NCBI RefSeq assembly: GCF_014207985.1
Contig: NZ_JACHMI010000001.1
Location: forward strand, 4,447,001 to 4,511,000
From: Nonomuraea rubra
Lineage (GTDB): Bacteria; Actinomycetota; Actinomycetes; Streptosporangiales; Streptosporangiaceae
Reading direction: 5' to 3'
Length of the DNA stretch: 64,000 bases
This document shows, piece after piece, positions 31,653 to 40,212 of this stretch. Position numbers and translations under genes: made by a program. Within the stretch, counting starts at the first letter, position 1, and the number at the start of each line of letters is the position of its first letter. The notes below the pieces were generated by a model. It ran no database searches and had not been told where the DNA came from. It was given only the letters and a program-made list of their open reading frames with translations.

Positions 31653-32893
31653 GGAAGCTCCATGATCAATTCGGTGGGGCCGCAGGGAGGGCTGCTCACG
31701 GTGAGCGACCCGTCGAAGGCGGACAGGCGGTTCTCGATGCCGCGCAGGCCGGTGCCCGCGTCGCGGCGGGCACCGCCGTGGCCGTCGTCGCCCACGGTCA
31801 GGCTGAGCACGCCGGCCCTGTGCCGCAGCCGCACCCAGGCGCGCGAGGCGCCGCTGTGCTTGGTGACGTTCGTCAGGGCCTCGGCGGCGGCGAAGTACAC
31901 GGCCGACTCGACGGGCGGCTGCAGCCGTTCGCGCAGGTCGAGGTCGAGCGTGACCGGCACGGGGCAGAGCAGCGCGGACGCCTCGATGGCGCCCGCCAGC
32001 CCCCGGTCGGACAGGACAGGGGGATGGATGCCGCGTACGAGGTCGCGCAGGTCCGTCAGGGCCTCACCGGCGACCTGCCGCGCCTCGTCCATCACCCGCA
32101 GCAGCTCGCCGGGGTCGCGGCAGCCGCGCGCCAGGCCCAGGTGCATGCGGATGGCGATCAGCTTGGCCTGGGCGCCGTCGTGCAGGTCGCGCTCGATGCG
32201 GCGCAGCTCGGCCGCGCGCGCGTCCACCACCGCCGCCCGCGACTCGGTCAGCTCACGGATGCGGGCGTCGGGCGCGGGCCGCGGGTCCAGCAGCAGGCGC
32301 GACAGCCGCGCCTGGCCGGTGCGGAACATCGACACGGACATGAGGATCACCACGGCGATGGCCGCGATGGACAGGCTCATGGCGAACGTGTTCAGCGAGC
32401 TCCGCTCCAGCGGGTGCAGCCTGAAGAAGACGTAGTCCAGGGCGGTGAGCATCGCCCCCGTCGCCACCAGGGGAGCAGGGCCCGTCACGCTGTGCACGGC
32501 CAGCCAGAGCAGGGTGCGGCGGGTGGTGGGGGCGGGCCCGCGCGGGTCCGGGCCCGCCCGCCGGCGGTGGAACGTGGCCAGGCGGCGGGCCAGGGCGAGC
32601 GGTGCCGCCGCCCTGGCACCGATCACGGGGGTCAAGGCGGTGCTCAGCCCTGCGAGCAGCAGCAACGCGAGCGCGGCCAGGCCGGTGACGGCGTTCAGCA
32701 CCAGCTCCACCAGGCCGGTGAGGGCGTTCAGGACCAGCTTCCCCAGGCTTGTGAGGGCGTTCGGCGCCAGGCCGGTGGCGGCTCTGGCCGCCGACCGGGC
32801 CAGGCCCGCCGCCCGCCTGGGGGCATGAGCCGCCGGCCTCTCGGCGGTTCCCCGCGTCGTGCCGCCGCCGGTCGCGGGTCGTGTCCGGTTCAC
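31643..32893 (-). CDS. HisKA_3 sensor histidine kinase
   Basis: The 416-residue kinase has an N-terminal Ala/Leu-rich region, two or more membrane helices (about 45-75, 120-145, 160-185), a HisKA_3 helix with the phospho-His in RRIERDLHDGAQ near 235, and a HATPase domain with NVTKHSGAS, VGDDGHGG and GTGLRGIENRL. It phosphorylates the co-encoded NarL regulator. GTG 32893 is the best start but has a poor SD, so the N-terminus is uncertain. Part of the first hydrophobic region is encoded by 33-bp repeats (32679-32768). Confidence 0.9.
   Translation of the reverse strand: MNRTRPATGGGTTRGTAERPAAHAPRRAAGLARSAARAATGLAPNALTSLGKLVLNALTGLVELVLNAVTGLAALALLLLAGLSTALTPVIGARAAAPLALARRLATFHRRRAGPDPRGPAPTTRRTLLWLAVHSVTGPAPLVATGAMLTALDYVFFRLHPLERSSLNTFAMSLSIAAIAVVILMSVSMFRTGQARLSRLLLDPRPAPDARIRELTESRAAVVDARAAELRRIERDLHDGAQAKLIAIRMHLGLARGCRDPGELLRVMDEARQVAGEALTDLRDLVRGIHPPVLSDRGLAGAIEASALLCPVPVTLDLDLRERLQPPVESAVYFAAAEALTNVTKHSGASRAWVRLRHRAGVLSLTVGDDGHGGARRDAGTGLRGIENRLSAFDGSLTVSSPPCGPTELIMELPCA
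32679..32768. repeat. 33-bp in-frame repeat in sensor kinase
   Basis: Two full units (32679-32711, 32712-32744) and most of a third (to 32768) begin AGGCCGGTGA or a variant. On the coding strand they give the 11-residue repeat VLNALTGLVEL-type in the hydrophobic N-terminal region. Unit number could change helix length or register. Confidence 0.75.
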
Positions 32894-33059
32894 CCCTGCA
32901 GTCTGCCCTGCCCGCGGGCGGAAGGCGGTGGGGCTGGCCCCACCCCCTGAGGTGGCGATATTCCACCGGGGCCGGTAGGCGGACGCCCATGGAGGCCGGG
33001 CTCCCCGGCCGCGACCATGGTCACGCCGCCCGCCCGACGCGGGCCGACGAGAGGGAGAC

Positions 33060-34055
33060 ATGATCGAAGTGAGGGGCCTGACCATGCGGTACGGCCGCAC
33101 GGTCGCCGTGGACGACCTGACCTTCACCGTGAAACCGGGGCTGGTGACCGGTTTCCTGGGCCCGAACGGGGCGGGCAAGTCCACGACCATGCGGGCCGTG
33201 CTCGGGCTGGAGTCGCCCGACGCCGGCGAGACGCTGGTGGACGGCCGCCCGTACGCGTCGCTGCGCCGGCCCATGCTCACGATGGGAGCGCTGCTCGACG
33301 CCGGCGCGGTCCACGGCGGCCGGACCGCCCGCGCCCACCTCGGCTGCCTGGCGCGCAGCAACGGCATCGGCCCCCGCCGGGTCGCCGCCGTGCTCGGCCA
33401 GGCGGGGCTGACGGAGGTCGCCGGCAGGCGCGTCGGAGGGTTCTCGCTGGGGATGAAGCAGCGGCTGGGCATCGCGGCGGCGCTGCTCGGGGATCCGGCG
33501 GTGCTGATGTTCGACGAGCCGCTGAACGGGCTGGACCCGGAGGGCATCCGCTGGATCCGCGACCTGCTGCGCTCGCTCGCGGCCGAGGGCCGCACCGTGC
33601 TGCTGTCCAGCCACCTGATGAACGAGCTGGCGCTCACCGCCGACCACGTCGTCGTCATCGGCCGCGGCCGGCTGATCGCCGACACGACCACGGACGCGCT
33701 CGCCGGCCGCTTCCGCCGCGACGTGCTGGTACGCGCCACGGACCCGGACCGGCTCGCGCACCTCCTGCGCACCCACGGCGCCACGGTGACCACCGAGGAC
33801 CCGGGACCACCGGGACGGGCGGTGCCCGGCGAGCAAGGGGCTCTGCTCGTGCGGGGTGTGGACGCGGCCGGCATCGGCGACCTCGCGTTGCGGGCGGGGA
33901 TCGCGCTCCGGGAGCTGACGCCGCGCAGCGCCTCCCTGGAGGAGGCGTTCATGGAGCTCACCGAGGACAGCGTCGAGTACGGCGCCCGCCGCCCCGTCAC
34001 CGAGGACGGCGTCGAGGATGGCGCCCGCCGCCCGGTCACCGAGGAGACCCGATGA
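33060..34055 (+). CDS. ABC transporter ATP-binding protein
   Basis: The nucleotide-binding domain has Walker A GPNGAGKST near 36-44, signature FSLGMKQRLG, Walker B VLMFDEPLNGLD and switch SSHLMNE. It resembles DrrA-type ATPases for drug or lantibiotic export (331 residues). SD GAGGGAGA precedes ATG. The last codons are a duplicated 13-residue segment (GARRPVTE appears twice, from a 39-bp repeat). Its stop overlaps the permease start (ATGA). It is divergent from the two-component system, which probably controls it. Confidence 0.95.
   Translation: MIEVRGLTMRYGRTVAVDDLTFTVKPGLVTGFLGPNGAGKSTTMRAVLGLESPDAGETLVDGRPYASLRRPMLTMGALLDAGAVHGGRTARAHLGCLARSNGIGPRRVAAVLGQAGLTEVAGRRVGGFSLGMKQRLGIAAALLGDPAVLMFDEPLNGLDPEGIRWIRDLLRSLAAEGRTVLLSSHLMNELALTADHVVVIGRGRLIADTTTDALAGRFRRDVLVRATDPDRLAHLLRTHGATVTTEDPGPPGRAVPGEQGALLVRGVDAAGIGDLALRAGIALRELTPRSASLEEAFMELTEDSVEYGARRPVTEDGVEDGARRPVTEETR
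33963..34040 (+). repeat. 39-bp direct repeat at the 3' end of the ATPase gene
   Basis: Two 39-bp units (33963-34001 and 34002-34040) encode the final EDSVEYGARRPVT and EDGVEDGARRPVT segments just before the stop at 34053-34055. The repeat is in frame and probably dispensable for ATPase function. Confidence 0.85.
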
Positions 34056-36427
34056 TCGACGTGATCGCCTCGGAGTGGCACAAGCTCCGCTCGCTCCGCT
34101 CGAACGGTTACCTGCTGGCCACCTCCCTCCTCGCCGTCCTGGTCTGCGCCGGGGTGGCGTACCTGATGATCCGCGGGTACGACGGCCAGTCGCCGGCGGA
34201 GCGGCTGCGGTTCACCAGCAACGGCGACGGGCTGGGCACCGGGCTGCCGGTCGCGTACTTCGTGTTCGGCACGCTGGGCGCGCTCACCATCACCTCCGAG
34301 TACGCCACCGGCATGATCCGCACGAGCCTGGTGGCGGTGCCGCGGCGGCAGCTGCTCCTGTTCGCCAAGGTGCCGGGGCTGGCGGCGGTGACCCTGGCCG
34401 GCGGGCAGGTCCTGGCGTTCGCCATGCACCTGTCGGCGCAGGCCGTGCTCGGCGACCGCGCCGGCCACATCCTGCTCGACGGCCGGACCCTGGGCACCGG
34501 CCTGTCCGAGCCGGGCGTGCTCACCTCCGTGATCGTCTCCGGGCTGTCCATGGCGGCGGCGGCGCTTCTCGGCCTGGGGGTGGGCGCGGCGATCCGCTCG
34601 ACGCCGGGGAGCCTGGTCGTGCTCGTCCTGATCTTCCTGGTGGTGCCGTTCGCCGTCCGGGTCCTGCCGTCGCCGCTGCGGGCGCAGGCGGGGTCGTACC
34701 TGTTCGAGAGCCTGCCGCAGCAGATCGCCGGGGTCGGCGGCGGCACCCTCGCCCCGGGAGCCGCCGCAGGGCTGCTGGCCGCCCACGTCGCCGCGGCGAT
34801 GGCGGCGGGGGCGGCGGGGATCGCGGCGAAGAGGCGCAAGGTGAAGGCGCTGGCCGTGGGGGTGGTCGCGACGCTGGCGACGAGCTTGGCGGCGGGGCTG
34901 GTGGCGGGCCTGGTGGCGGTGCCCTCGGCCGGCGACGCGCCGGCGCTGGCGGAGCGTCCCGCGAACGGCCTGATGGCCCCGCCTGAGGCGAGCGATTCGC
35001 CAGGACCTGTGGCCCAGTCCCCGGAGAGGGGCCTCGCCTCGGGAGACACGCCTGCCTGGCGCCCGTGCGCGGACCAGGACGCCCCGGGGGACATGCGCTG
35101 CGCCACCGTGCAGGTGCCTCTGGACTGGAAGAAGCCGGAGGGACGGAAGATCACCATCCCGGTCGCCCTGCTCCCGGCCTCGGGCGCGGAACGCCGCATC
35201 GGCACGGTCTTCTCGATCCCGGGCGGCCCGGGGGCGTCGGGGATCGACGACCTGAAGCAGTACCACGGGCGGTTCGCGCAGTTGCGCGACCGGTTCGACG
35301 TGGTGAGCTTCGCGCCGCGCAACACCGTCAAGCCCGGCGGCGCGCTGCCGTACGACTGCCTCGCCACCGGCCCCTGGATCACCCTGCCGCGCGACCGCGC
35401 CCAGTACGCGGCGCTCGAGCGGAGCAACCGCGAGCACGCGCAACGCTGCCGCGCCGCCGACCCCGAGCTCTTCGACCACATGGACTCGGCCTCCGTCGCC
35501 CGCGACATCGAGGCCGTCCGCGCCGCGCTGGGCGAGGAGCGGCTGAGCTTCCTGGCCAACTCCTACGGCGGGACGCCCGCGGCCGCGTACGCCCGCCTGT
35601 TCCCCGCCCGCGTGCGCGCCATGGTCCTGGACGGCACCGCCGCCCACGTCGAGGACACCGCGGCCGGTGAGCCCCGCCGGTACGCGGTCGCGGAGCGGCA
35701 GCTGGAGCGGTTCGCCGCCTGGTGCCGGTCGGCGACGGCCTGCGCGCTGCACGGCCAGGACGTGGGGGAGGTGTGGCGCGCGCTGGTGGCCGCCGCGGAC
35801 CGCTCGCCCGTCCCGGTGAAGAATGATCCGAGCAGGGCCGCGTACAGCGGGTTCGACCTGAAGGTGGCCGCCGCCCCGAGCTTCACCGCGCCGGGCGGCG
35901 AGCCGGACGTCCCGCGCTGGGTCCAGCTCGCCGACGCGATCGAGCAGGCCGTGGCCGGTGACGCGGCCGGCTTCGCCGACTACGTACGGCAGGCGTCGGG
36001 CAGCCCCAAGGTGCCCTCGCTCACCGGCCAGAACATGACGCACTGCCTCGACGGCAAGGGGTACGGCGGCTACGAGGCGTACCGGAAGGCGCTGCGCGGG
36101 GCGCGCGAGCTCTCGCCGAACTTCGCGGGGCAGCGCTCCTGGTGGCCGCTGGCGTGCGCCGGCTGGCCCGCGCCCGTCACGAACCCGCCGGCCCCGCTGC
36201 CCGCCACCGGGCTGCCGCCGTTCCTGGGGGTGGGGAGCTGGACCGACCACACGGAGGTCGAGACCATCGTCCGCCACGTGCCCGGCTCGGCGACCCTCCG
36301 GTACGAGGGACACGGCCACACCCTCTACGTCCAGGGGCTGAGCGGCTGCGTCACCGCCCACGTCAACCGGTACCTGACGACCCTCAGGCTCCCGCCGCCG
36401 GGCACCACCTGCCGGCCCGCGTCCTGA
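34052..36427 (+). CDS. ABC-2 permease fused in frame to secreted-type alpha/beta hydrolase
   Basis: Residues 1-263 form an ABC-2 type permease (MIDVIASEWHKLRSLRS, ITSEYATGMIRTSL, six hydrophobic helices). Residues from about 264 look exactly like the start of an exported S33 peptidase: VKALAVGVVATLATSL as a signal or membrane segment, a Pro/Ser linker, PAWRPCADQ, PLDWKKPEG, IPGGPGASG, nucleophile NSYGGTPAA, and the end EGHGHTLY with the catalytic His. No stop lies between them (791 residues). GTG 34841 has an SD-like GAAGAGG 7 bp upstream, so the hydrolase might also start independently. If fused, the hydrolase would sit outside the membrane. A tripeptidyl-aminopeptidase-like activity is inferred. 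Confidence 0.85.
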   Translation: MIDVIASEWHKLRSLRSNGYLLATSLLAVLVCAGVAYLMIRGYDGQSPAERLRFTSNGDGLGTGLPVAYFVFGTLGALTITSEYATGMIRTSLVAVPRRQLLLFAKVPGLAAVTLAGGQVLAFAMHLSAQAVLGDRAGHILLDGRTLGTGLSEPGVLTSVIVSGLSMAAAALLGLGVGAAIRSTPGSLVVLVLIFLVVPFAVRVLPSPLRAQAGSYLFESLPQQIAGVGGGTLAPGAAAGLLAAHVAAAMAAGAAGIAAKRRKVKALAVGVVATLATSLAAGLVAGLVAVPSAGDAPALAERPANGLMAPPEASDSPGPVAQSPERGLASGDTPAWRPCADQDAPGDMRCATVQVPLDWKKPEGRKITIPVALLPASGAERRIGTVFSIPGGPGASGIDDLKQYHGRFAQLRDRFDVVSFAPRNTVKPGGALPYDCLATGPWITLPRDRAQYAALERSNREHAQRCRAADPELFDHMDSASVARDIEAVRAALGEERLSFLANSYGGTPAAAYARLFPARVRAMVLDGTAAHVEDTAAGEPRRYAVAERQLERFAAWCRSATACALHGQDVGEVWRALVAAADRSPVPVKNDPSRAAYSGFDLKVAAAPSFTAPGGEPDVPRWVQLADAIEQAVAGDAAGFADYVRQASGSPKVPSLTGQNMTHCLDGKGYGGYEAYRKALRGARELSPNFAGQRSWWPLACAGWPAPVTNPPAPLPATGLPPFLGVGSWTDHTEVETIVRHVPGSATLRYEGHGHTLYVQGLSGCVTAHVNRYLTTLRLPPPGTTCRPAS

Positions 36428-36465
36428 CGGTCGCGAGGCCGGCCCGCGTCCTGAGGGTTGCGAGG
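36412..36465. repeat. 27-bp direct repeat over the fusion gene stop
   Basis: CCGGCCCGCGTCCTGA plus 11 bp occurs at 36412-36438 and again at 36439-36465. The stop codon TGA (36425-36427) is inside the first copy, and a second in-phase copy of the same codon context follows. Confidence 0.8.
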
Positions 36466-36524
36466 GCCGGGCCCGGCCTGCGCCGATGTGCTTTTGTCGG
36501 TCCGGTACGGCAACCTGCTGACCC

Positions 36525-38960
36525 GTGAACGTGATCACCCAGCTCTCCCCGGAAGCCCAGTACCTCCACCGCCACCTGACCGAGCCCGGCATCGGCTACC
36601 CGGACCCGTGGCCCGACGCGTCACGGCTGACGGCGGCCGATCTGGGGCATCTGCTGCCGCTCGCCTACCGCACCAGGGGCACGGGCCCCGCCTTCTCGAT
36701 GCGGTACGCCGTCGAGAACGAGGTCAAGCAGCGGCAGCCGGAGTTCACCCCCGAGTCGTGCCTCGCGCTCTACGAGGCCCTCGCCGCCGGGCTGGACAGG
36801 CGCCGGTGGGCGGACGTGTGCCTGGCGGCGGGCGCGCTGCTGCGCTGCCCCGGCGGGGCGCCGCAGGCCGAGCTGGCCGGGATCGCGCGGGCGCTGACCG
36901 AGTTCATGGTGGCGCACTCGCGGTTTGAGGAGCCGTACGCGCTGCTGGCCGTGGCCGGGGTCGCCGGGATGGACGAGCGGGGGAAACCGATGGACGAGCC
37001 GCAGGGGTCGCTGGCGGTGGCCGAGCGTGACGTGGTGCTGGGGCTCGATCCCGTCGGCAGGGCGCTGGTGGCCGAGGTGGGGCCCCGCTCGTACGGGTCG
37101 CCGCCCGAGCTGCCCGGGGTCTGGGAGCGGCTGGCGGCGCTGACGCCGTACGCGGAGTTCGCCCGTTCGGCGCTGGAGGCGGCCGAGGCGCGGCTGGCCG
37201 CGATCCACGCGGGCGAGCTGCCGTACCGTGCCGACAAGGCGTTCACGGCGGCCGAGGTGCCGGCGCTCGGCCGGGCCGCGCGGCTGGCGCTCCACAGCGA
37301 CGCGCCGTGGCTGCCCGAGCTGCTCGGCAGCCTGCTGGCCCGGGTCGCCGTCGCGCCGACGAAGGCCAAGACGCTGCCGTCGCAGGCGCTGCTGTTCGAG
37401 CTCGGGCGGGCGGTCGGGCGGTTCCCGACGCCCGAGGCCGTCACGGCGCTGCGCGCGGCCCGCGCGGCGACCCGGCACGCCGGGGTGGTCAAGCAGCTCG
37501 ACCGCATGATCAAGAAGGCCGAGCCGGGGCTGGCCGACCGGGTCGAGGTGGCCTTCCGCATGCCGGACCTGGGGTTCGCGTCCGGGGGGCGGCTGGAGGT
37601 GGCGCTGGGGGAGCACACGGCGGTGGTCTCGCCCGGTGCGGGCGGGGAGTTCGAGCTGGGCTGGTGGCAGGGCGGCAAGGCGCTCAAGAGCGTGCCGGCG
37701 GCGGTGCGCAGGGAGCATCCCGAGGAGGTCAAGCGGCTGCGCGAGCTGGTCAAGCAGGTGCGGCGGCAGGTGACGACGCTGTGCCGGGCGCTGGAGGCCG
37801 GGTTCGCGGGGGAGATGTCGTGGCCGTACGAGACATGGCGCGAGCGGGTCGCCGGGCACCCGATCGCGGGCACGGTGGCGGCCCGGCTGATCTGGGAGGT
37901 GGAGACCGCCCCCGGCGAATGGCAGGCCCTCCCGCCCGCGTTCACCCCGGGATCCGGCCCCGCCGCCACGGACGGCCCCGCCGCCACGGACGGCCCCGCC
38001 GCCACGGACGGGCCCGCCGCGCCGGGCGAATGCGCCGCCGCGGATGGACCCGCCGCGCCGGATGGGCGGCGGGTGCGGTTGTGGCATCCGGCGCGGGCCG
38101 CCGCCGGGGAGGTGGCCCGGTGGCGGGAGGCCGTGACCGAGGGGCGGGTCAGGCAGCCGTTCAAGCAGGCCTTCCGCGAGGTCTACCCGCTGACCCCGGC
38201 CGAGGAGGAGACCGCCGCCTACTCCAACCGGTACGCCGCGCACATCGTCGACTACCGCCGCCTCTACGCGATGTTCCGGTCCAGGAACTGGGAGTCCAGG
38301 ATGCTCGGCCCCTGGGACGGCGGCGACACGGACGCGGCCACCCGGGTCCTGGCGGAGGGCCGCTGGCGGGTGTCGTTCCACCACGACTACCTGTACGACG
38401 AGCCCGGCGAGTACGCCTCCACCGACCAGGTGCGCTTCCACCGGCGCGGCGACGAGGGCGCCTGGCGCGAGGCGCCGCTGGCCGAGGTCCCGCCGCTGGT
38501 GTTCAGCGAGGCCATGCGGGACGTCGACCTGTTCGTGGCCGTGACCTCGATCGCGGCCGACCCCGCCTGGGCCGACCGCGGCCACGACCGCCACCTGGCC
38601 TACTGGCGCGACACCTCGGCCGGCCCGCTGCAGCCCTCGGGCGAGGTACGCCGCGACGCCCTGGCCCGCCTCCTGCCCCGCACGGCCATCGGCGCACGCT
38701 GCACGCTCACGGACCGGTTCCTGGTCGTCCGCGGCGACCTGCGCACCTACAAGATCCACGTGGGCAGTGGCAACGTCCTCATGGACCCGGGCGACGTCTA
38801 CCTGTGCATCGTGCCGGAACGCCGCCGCGACGAGCGGCTGTTCCTGCCGTTCGAGGATGACGACCGGCTGGCGCTCATCCTCAGCAAGGCCCTCCTCCTG
38901 GCCAGGGACACGGAGATCACGGACGAGAGCATCCTCAGGCAGATCAAGGGCGGCTCGTGA
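36525..38960 (+). CDS. DUF4132-type protein of unknown function
   Basis: The 811-residue cytosolic protein has a helical N-terminal half (HEAT-like) and a C-terminal DUF4132-like domain from about 530 (QPFKQAFREVYPLTPAEEET, SNRYAAHIVDYRRLYAM, DQVRFHRR, PPLVFSEAMRDVDLFV, TYKIHVGSGNVLM). E. coli MolR/YehI belong to this group; the molecular role is unknown. Around residues 485-510 lies a short tandem repeat (AATDGP three times, then variants), which separates the two halves. GTG 36525 has no SD. It is monocistronic, 65 bp before the TetR ATG. Confidence 0.8.
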   Translation: MNVITQLSPEAQYLHRHLTEPGIGYPDPWPDASRLTAADLGHLLPLAYRTRGTGPAFSMRYAVENEVKQRQPEFTPESCLALYEALAAGLDRRRWADVCLAAGALLRCPGGAPQAELAGIARALTEFMVAHSRFEEPYALLAVAGVAGMDERGKPMDEPQGSLAVAERDVVLGLDPVGRALVAEVGPRSYGSPPELPGVWERLAALTPYAEFARSALEAAEARLAAIHAGELPYRADKAFTAAEVPALGRAARLALHSDAPWLPELLGSLLARVAVAPTKAKTLPSQALLFELGRAVGRFPTPEAVTALRAARAATRHAGVVKQLDRMIKKAEPGLADRVEVAFRMPDLGFASGGRLEVALGEHTAVVSPGAGGEFELGWWQGGKALKSVPAAVRREHPEEVKRLRELVKQVRRQVTTLCRALEAGFAGEMSWPYETWRERVAGHPIAGTVAARLIWEVETAPGEWQALPPAFTPGSGPAATDGPAATDGPAATDGPAAPGECAAADGPAAPDGRRVRLWHPARAAAGEVARWREAVTEGRVRQPFKQAFREVYPLTPAEEETAAYSNRYAAHIVDYRRLYAMFRSRNWESRMLGPWDGGDTDAATRVLAEGRWRVSFHHDYLYDEPGEYASTDQVRFHRRGDEGAWREAPLAEVPPLVFSEAMRDVDLFVAVTSIAADPAWADRGHDRHLAYWRDTSAGPLQPSGEVRRDALARLLPRTAIGARCTLTDRFLVVRGDLRTYKIHVGSGNVLMDPGDVYLCIVPERRRDERLFLPFEDDDRLALILSKALLLARDTEITDESILRQIKGGS

Positions 38961-38976
38961 CCTCTGCGATCAACAA

Positions 38977-39004
38977 CTATACAAACGACCGATCGTTCGT
39001 ATAG
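38977..39004. promoter_or_regulatory. TetR operator (28-bp dyad)
   Basis: Arms of 12 bp beginning CTATAC and ending GTATAG match at 11 of 12 positions around a CCGA centre, with AACGA / TCGTT inside. The site ends 9 bp before the TetR ATG, so it should cover its promoter and autoregulate the TetR-thioesterase operon. Confidence 0.75.
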
Positions 39005-39013
39005 TTTGGCGGC

Positions 39014-39646
39014 ATGACGCAGGACGGCCGGCGGCTGCGCGGGTTGCGCAGCCGGGAGGCGATTCTCGAGCGGACGGTGGGCCTGGCCTCCGTCGAAGGG
39101 CTGGAGGGGCTGTCGCTGGGGCGGCTGGCGACGGCCACCGGCACCAGTAAGTCCGGATTTTTCGCTCATTGGCGTGACAAGGAGCAGCTACAGCTTGACG
39201 CCGTGGAATGGGCGGCCCGCCAGTGGAAGGAGCACGTCGTGGCGCCCGCCATGAGTGCTCCGGCCGGGGTGCGGCGGCTGTTCGCGCTGCACGAGGCGCG
39301 GCTGCGCTTCTACCGCGAAGGCTTGCTGCCGGGTGGATGCTTCTTCTTCACCGTGCAGGCCGAGTTCGACGACCGGCCGGGAGCCGTGCACGACCGCGTG
39401 GCGCGGGCCATGCGCGAGTGGCAGGAGTTCATCCAGCGGCTGGTGGCGCAGGCCAAGGAGCTGGGTGAGCTGGTGGACGGCGCGGATCCGGCGCAGCTCG
39501 CGTACGAGATCGACGCGCTCGGCGAGATGGTGATCATCCACTCCCGCCTGCACGACGGGCCCGCCGCCCTCGCCCACGCCCGCCGCGCCGTCCTGCAGCG
39601 GCTGCGCGCGCTCTGCCCCGAGCCCGCACTTCTCCCGGAGGATTGA
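39014..39646 (+). CDS. TetR family regulator
   Basis: The 210-residue protein has helix-turn-helix LGRLATATGTSKSGFFAHWRDKEQL and a TetR_C_16-like domain with GGCFFFTVQAEFDDRPG. There is almost no room for a leader between the operator and ATG, so the message may be nearly leaderless. Its stop at 39644-39646 is 2 bp before the thioesterase ATG, and both are likely one transcript under self-repression. The inducer could be an acyl-CoA or aromatic acid given the partner gene; this is inference. Confidence 0.9.
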   Translation: MTQDGRRLRGLRSREAILERTVGLASVEGLEGLSLGRLATATGTSKSGFFAHWRDKEQLQLDAVEWAARQWKEHVVAPAMSAPAGVRRLFALHEARLRFYREGLLPGGCFFFTVQAEFDDRPGAVHDRVARAMREWQEFIQRLVAQAKELGELVDGADPAQLAYEIDALGEMVIIHSRLHDGPAALAHARRAVLQRLRALCPEPALLPED

Positions 39647-39648
39647 TC

Positions 39649-40092
39649 ATGATGATGGAAGACGGCGTGCACGAGCCTGTCCAGGTGCATTTCGACGATC
39701 TCGACGCCATGGGCCTGTTGCACAACTCCCGGTACGCGTTGCTGGTCGAGCGGGCGATCGGGGCGTACTGGCAGCGTCTGGGCTGGTCGCCCGACGCGGC
39801 GCGGTCGGTGTTCAAGGACGTGTTCCTGGCGGTGCGGGAGTTCAAGGTGACCTATCACGTGCCGATCGTGGGGGCGGGCGAACCCGTGGTGCACTTCTGG
39901 ATCGAACGGCTGGGCCGCACCAGCGGCGTGTACGGATTCCGCGTGCTGTCGCCGGACCGGGAGGTGGTGCATGCCGACGGTTACCGGGTGAACGTCAACC
40001 TCGACCCGGCCACGCTGCGGCCCGCACCGTTCACCGACGAGCTCCGCACCGCCGCCGAGCCCCTGATGCGCCACGCGGCGGCGGCCTGCTGA
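39649..40092 (+). CDS. Hot-dog fold acyl-CoA thioesterase
   Basis: The 147-residue protein has the 4-hydroxybenzoyl-CoA thioesterase-type start VHFDDLDAMGLLHNSRY, with the conserved Asp near 16, then FLAVREFKVTYHVPI and VNVNLDPATLRPAPF. It hydrolyses acyl- or aroyl-CoA in the cytosol. ATG 39649 is 7 bp after GGAGG; a second ATG follows at once. It is co-transcribed with the TetR gene. The substrate is not known. Confidence 0.88.
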   Translation: MMMEDGVHEPVQVHFDDLDAMGLLHNSRYALLVERAIGAYWQRLGWSPDAARSVFKDVFLAVREFKVTYHVPIVGAGEPVVHFWIERLGRTSGVYGFRVLSPDREVVHADGYRVNVNLDPATLRPAPFTDELRTAAEPLMRHAAAAC

Positions 40093-40103
40093 CGTCCGGA
40101 CCG

Positions 40104-40190
40104 CGGCCGGGCGGCGCCGCGCTCGCGGCCGGGCGGCGCCGCGCTCGCGGCCGGGCGGCGCCACGCTCGCGGCCGGGCGGCGCCGCGCTT
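40104..40190. repeat. 22-bp tandem repeat between convergent genes
   Basis: Units CGGCCGGGCGGCGCCGCGCT plus CG start at 40104, 40126, 40148 and 40170 (last one partial; the third has one A). They start 12 bp after the thioesterase stop and are followed by two CGCTTCAG-YGCGGGAC copies that reach the stop of the minus-strand membrane protein (40213). Confidence 0.9.
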
Positions 40191-40212
40191 CAGTGCGGGA
40201 CAGTGCCGCGCT

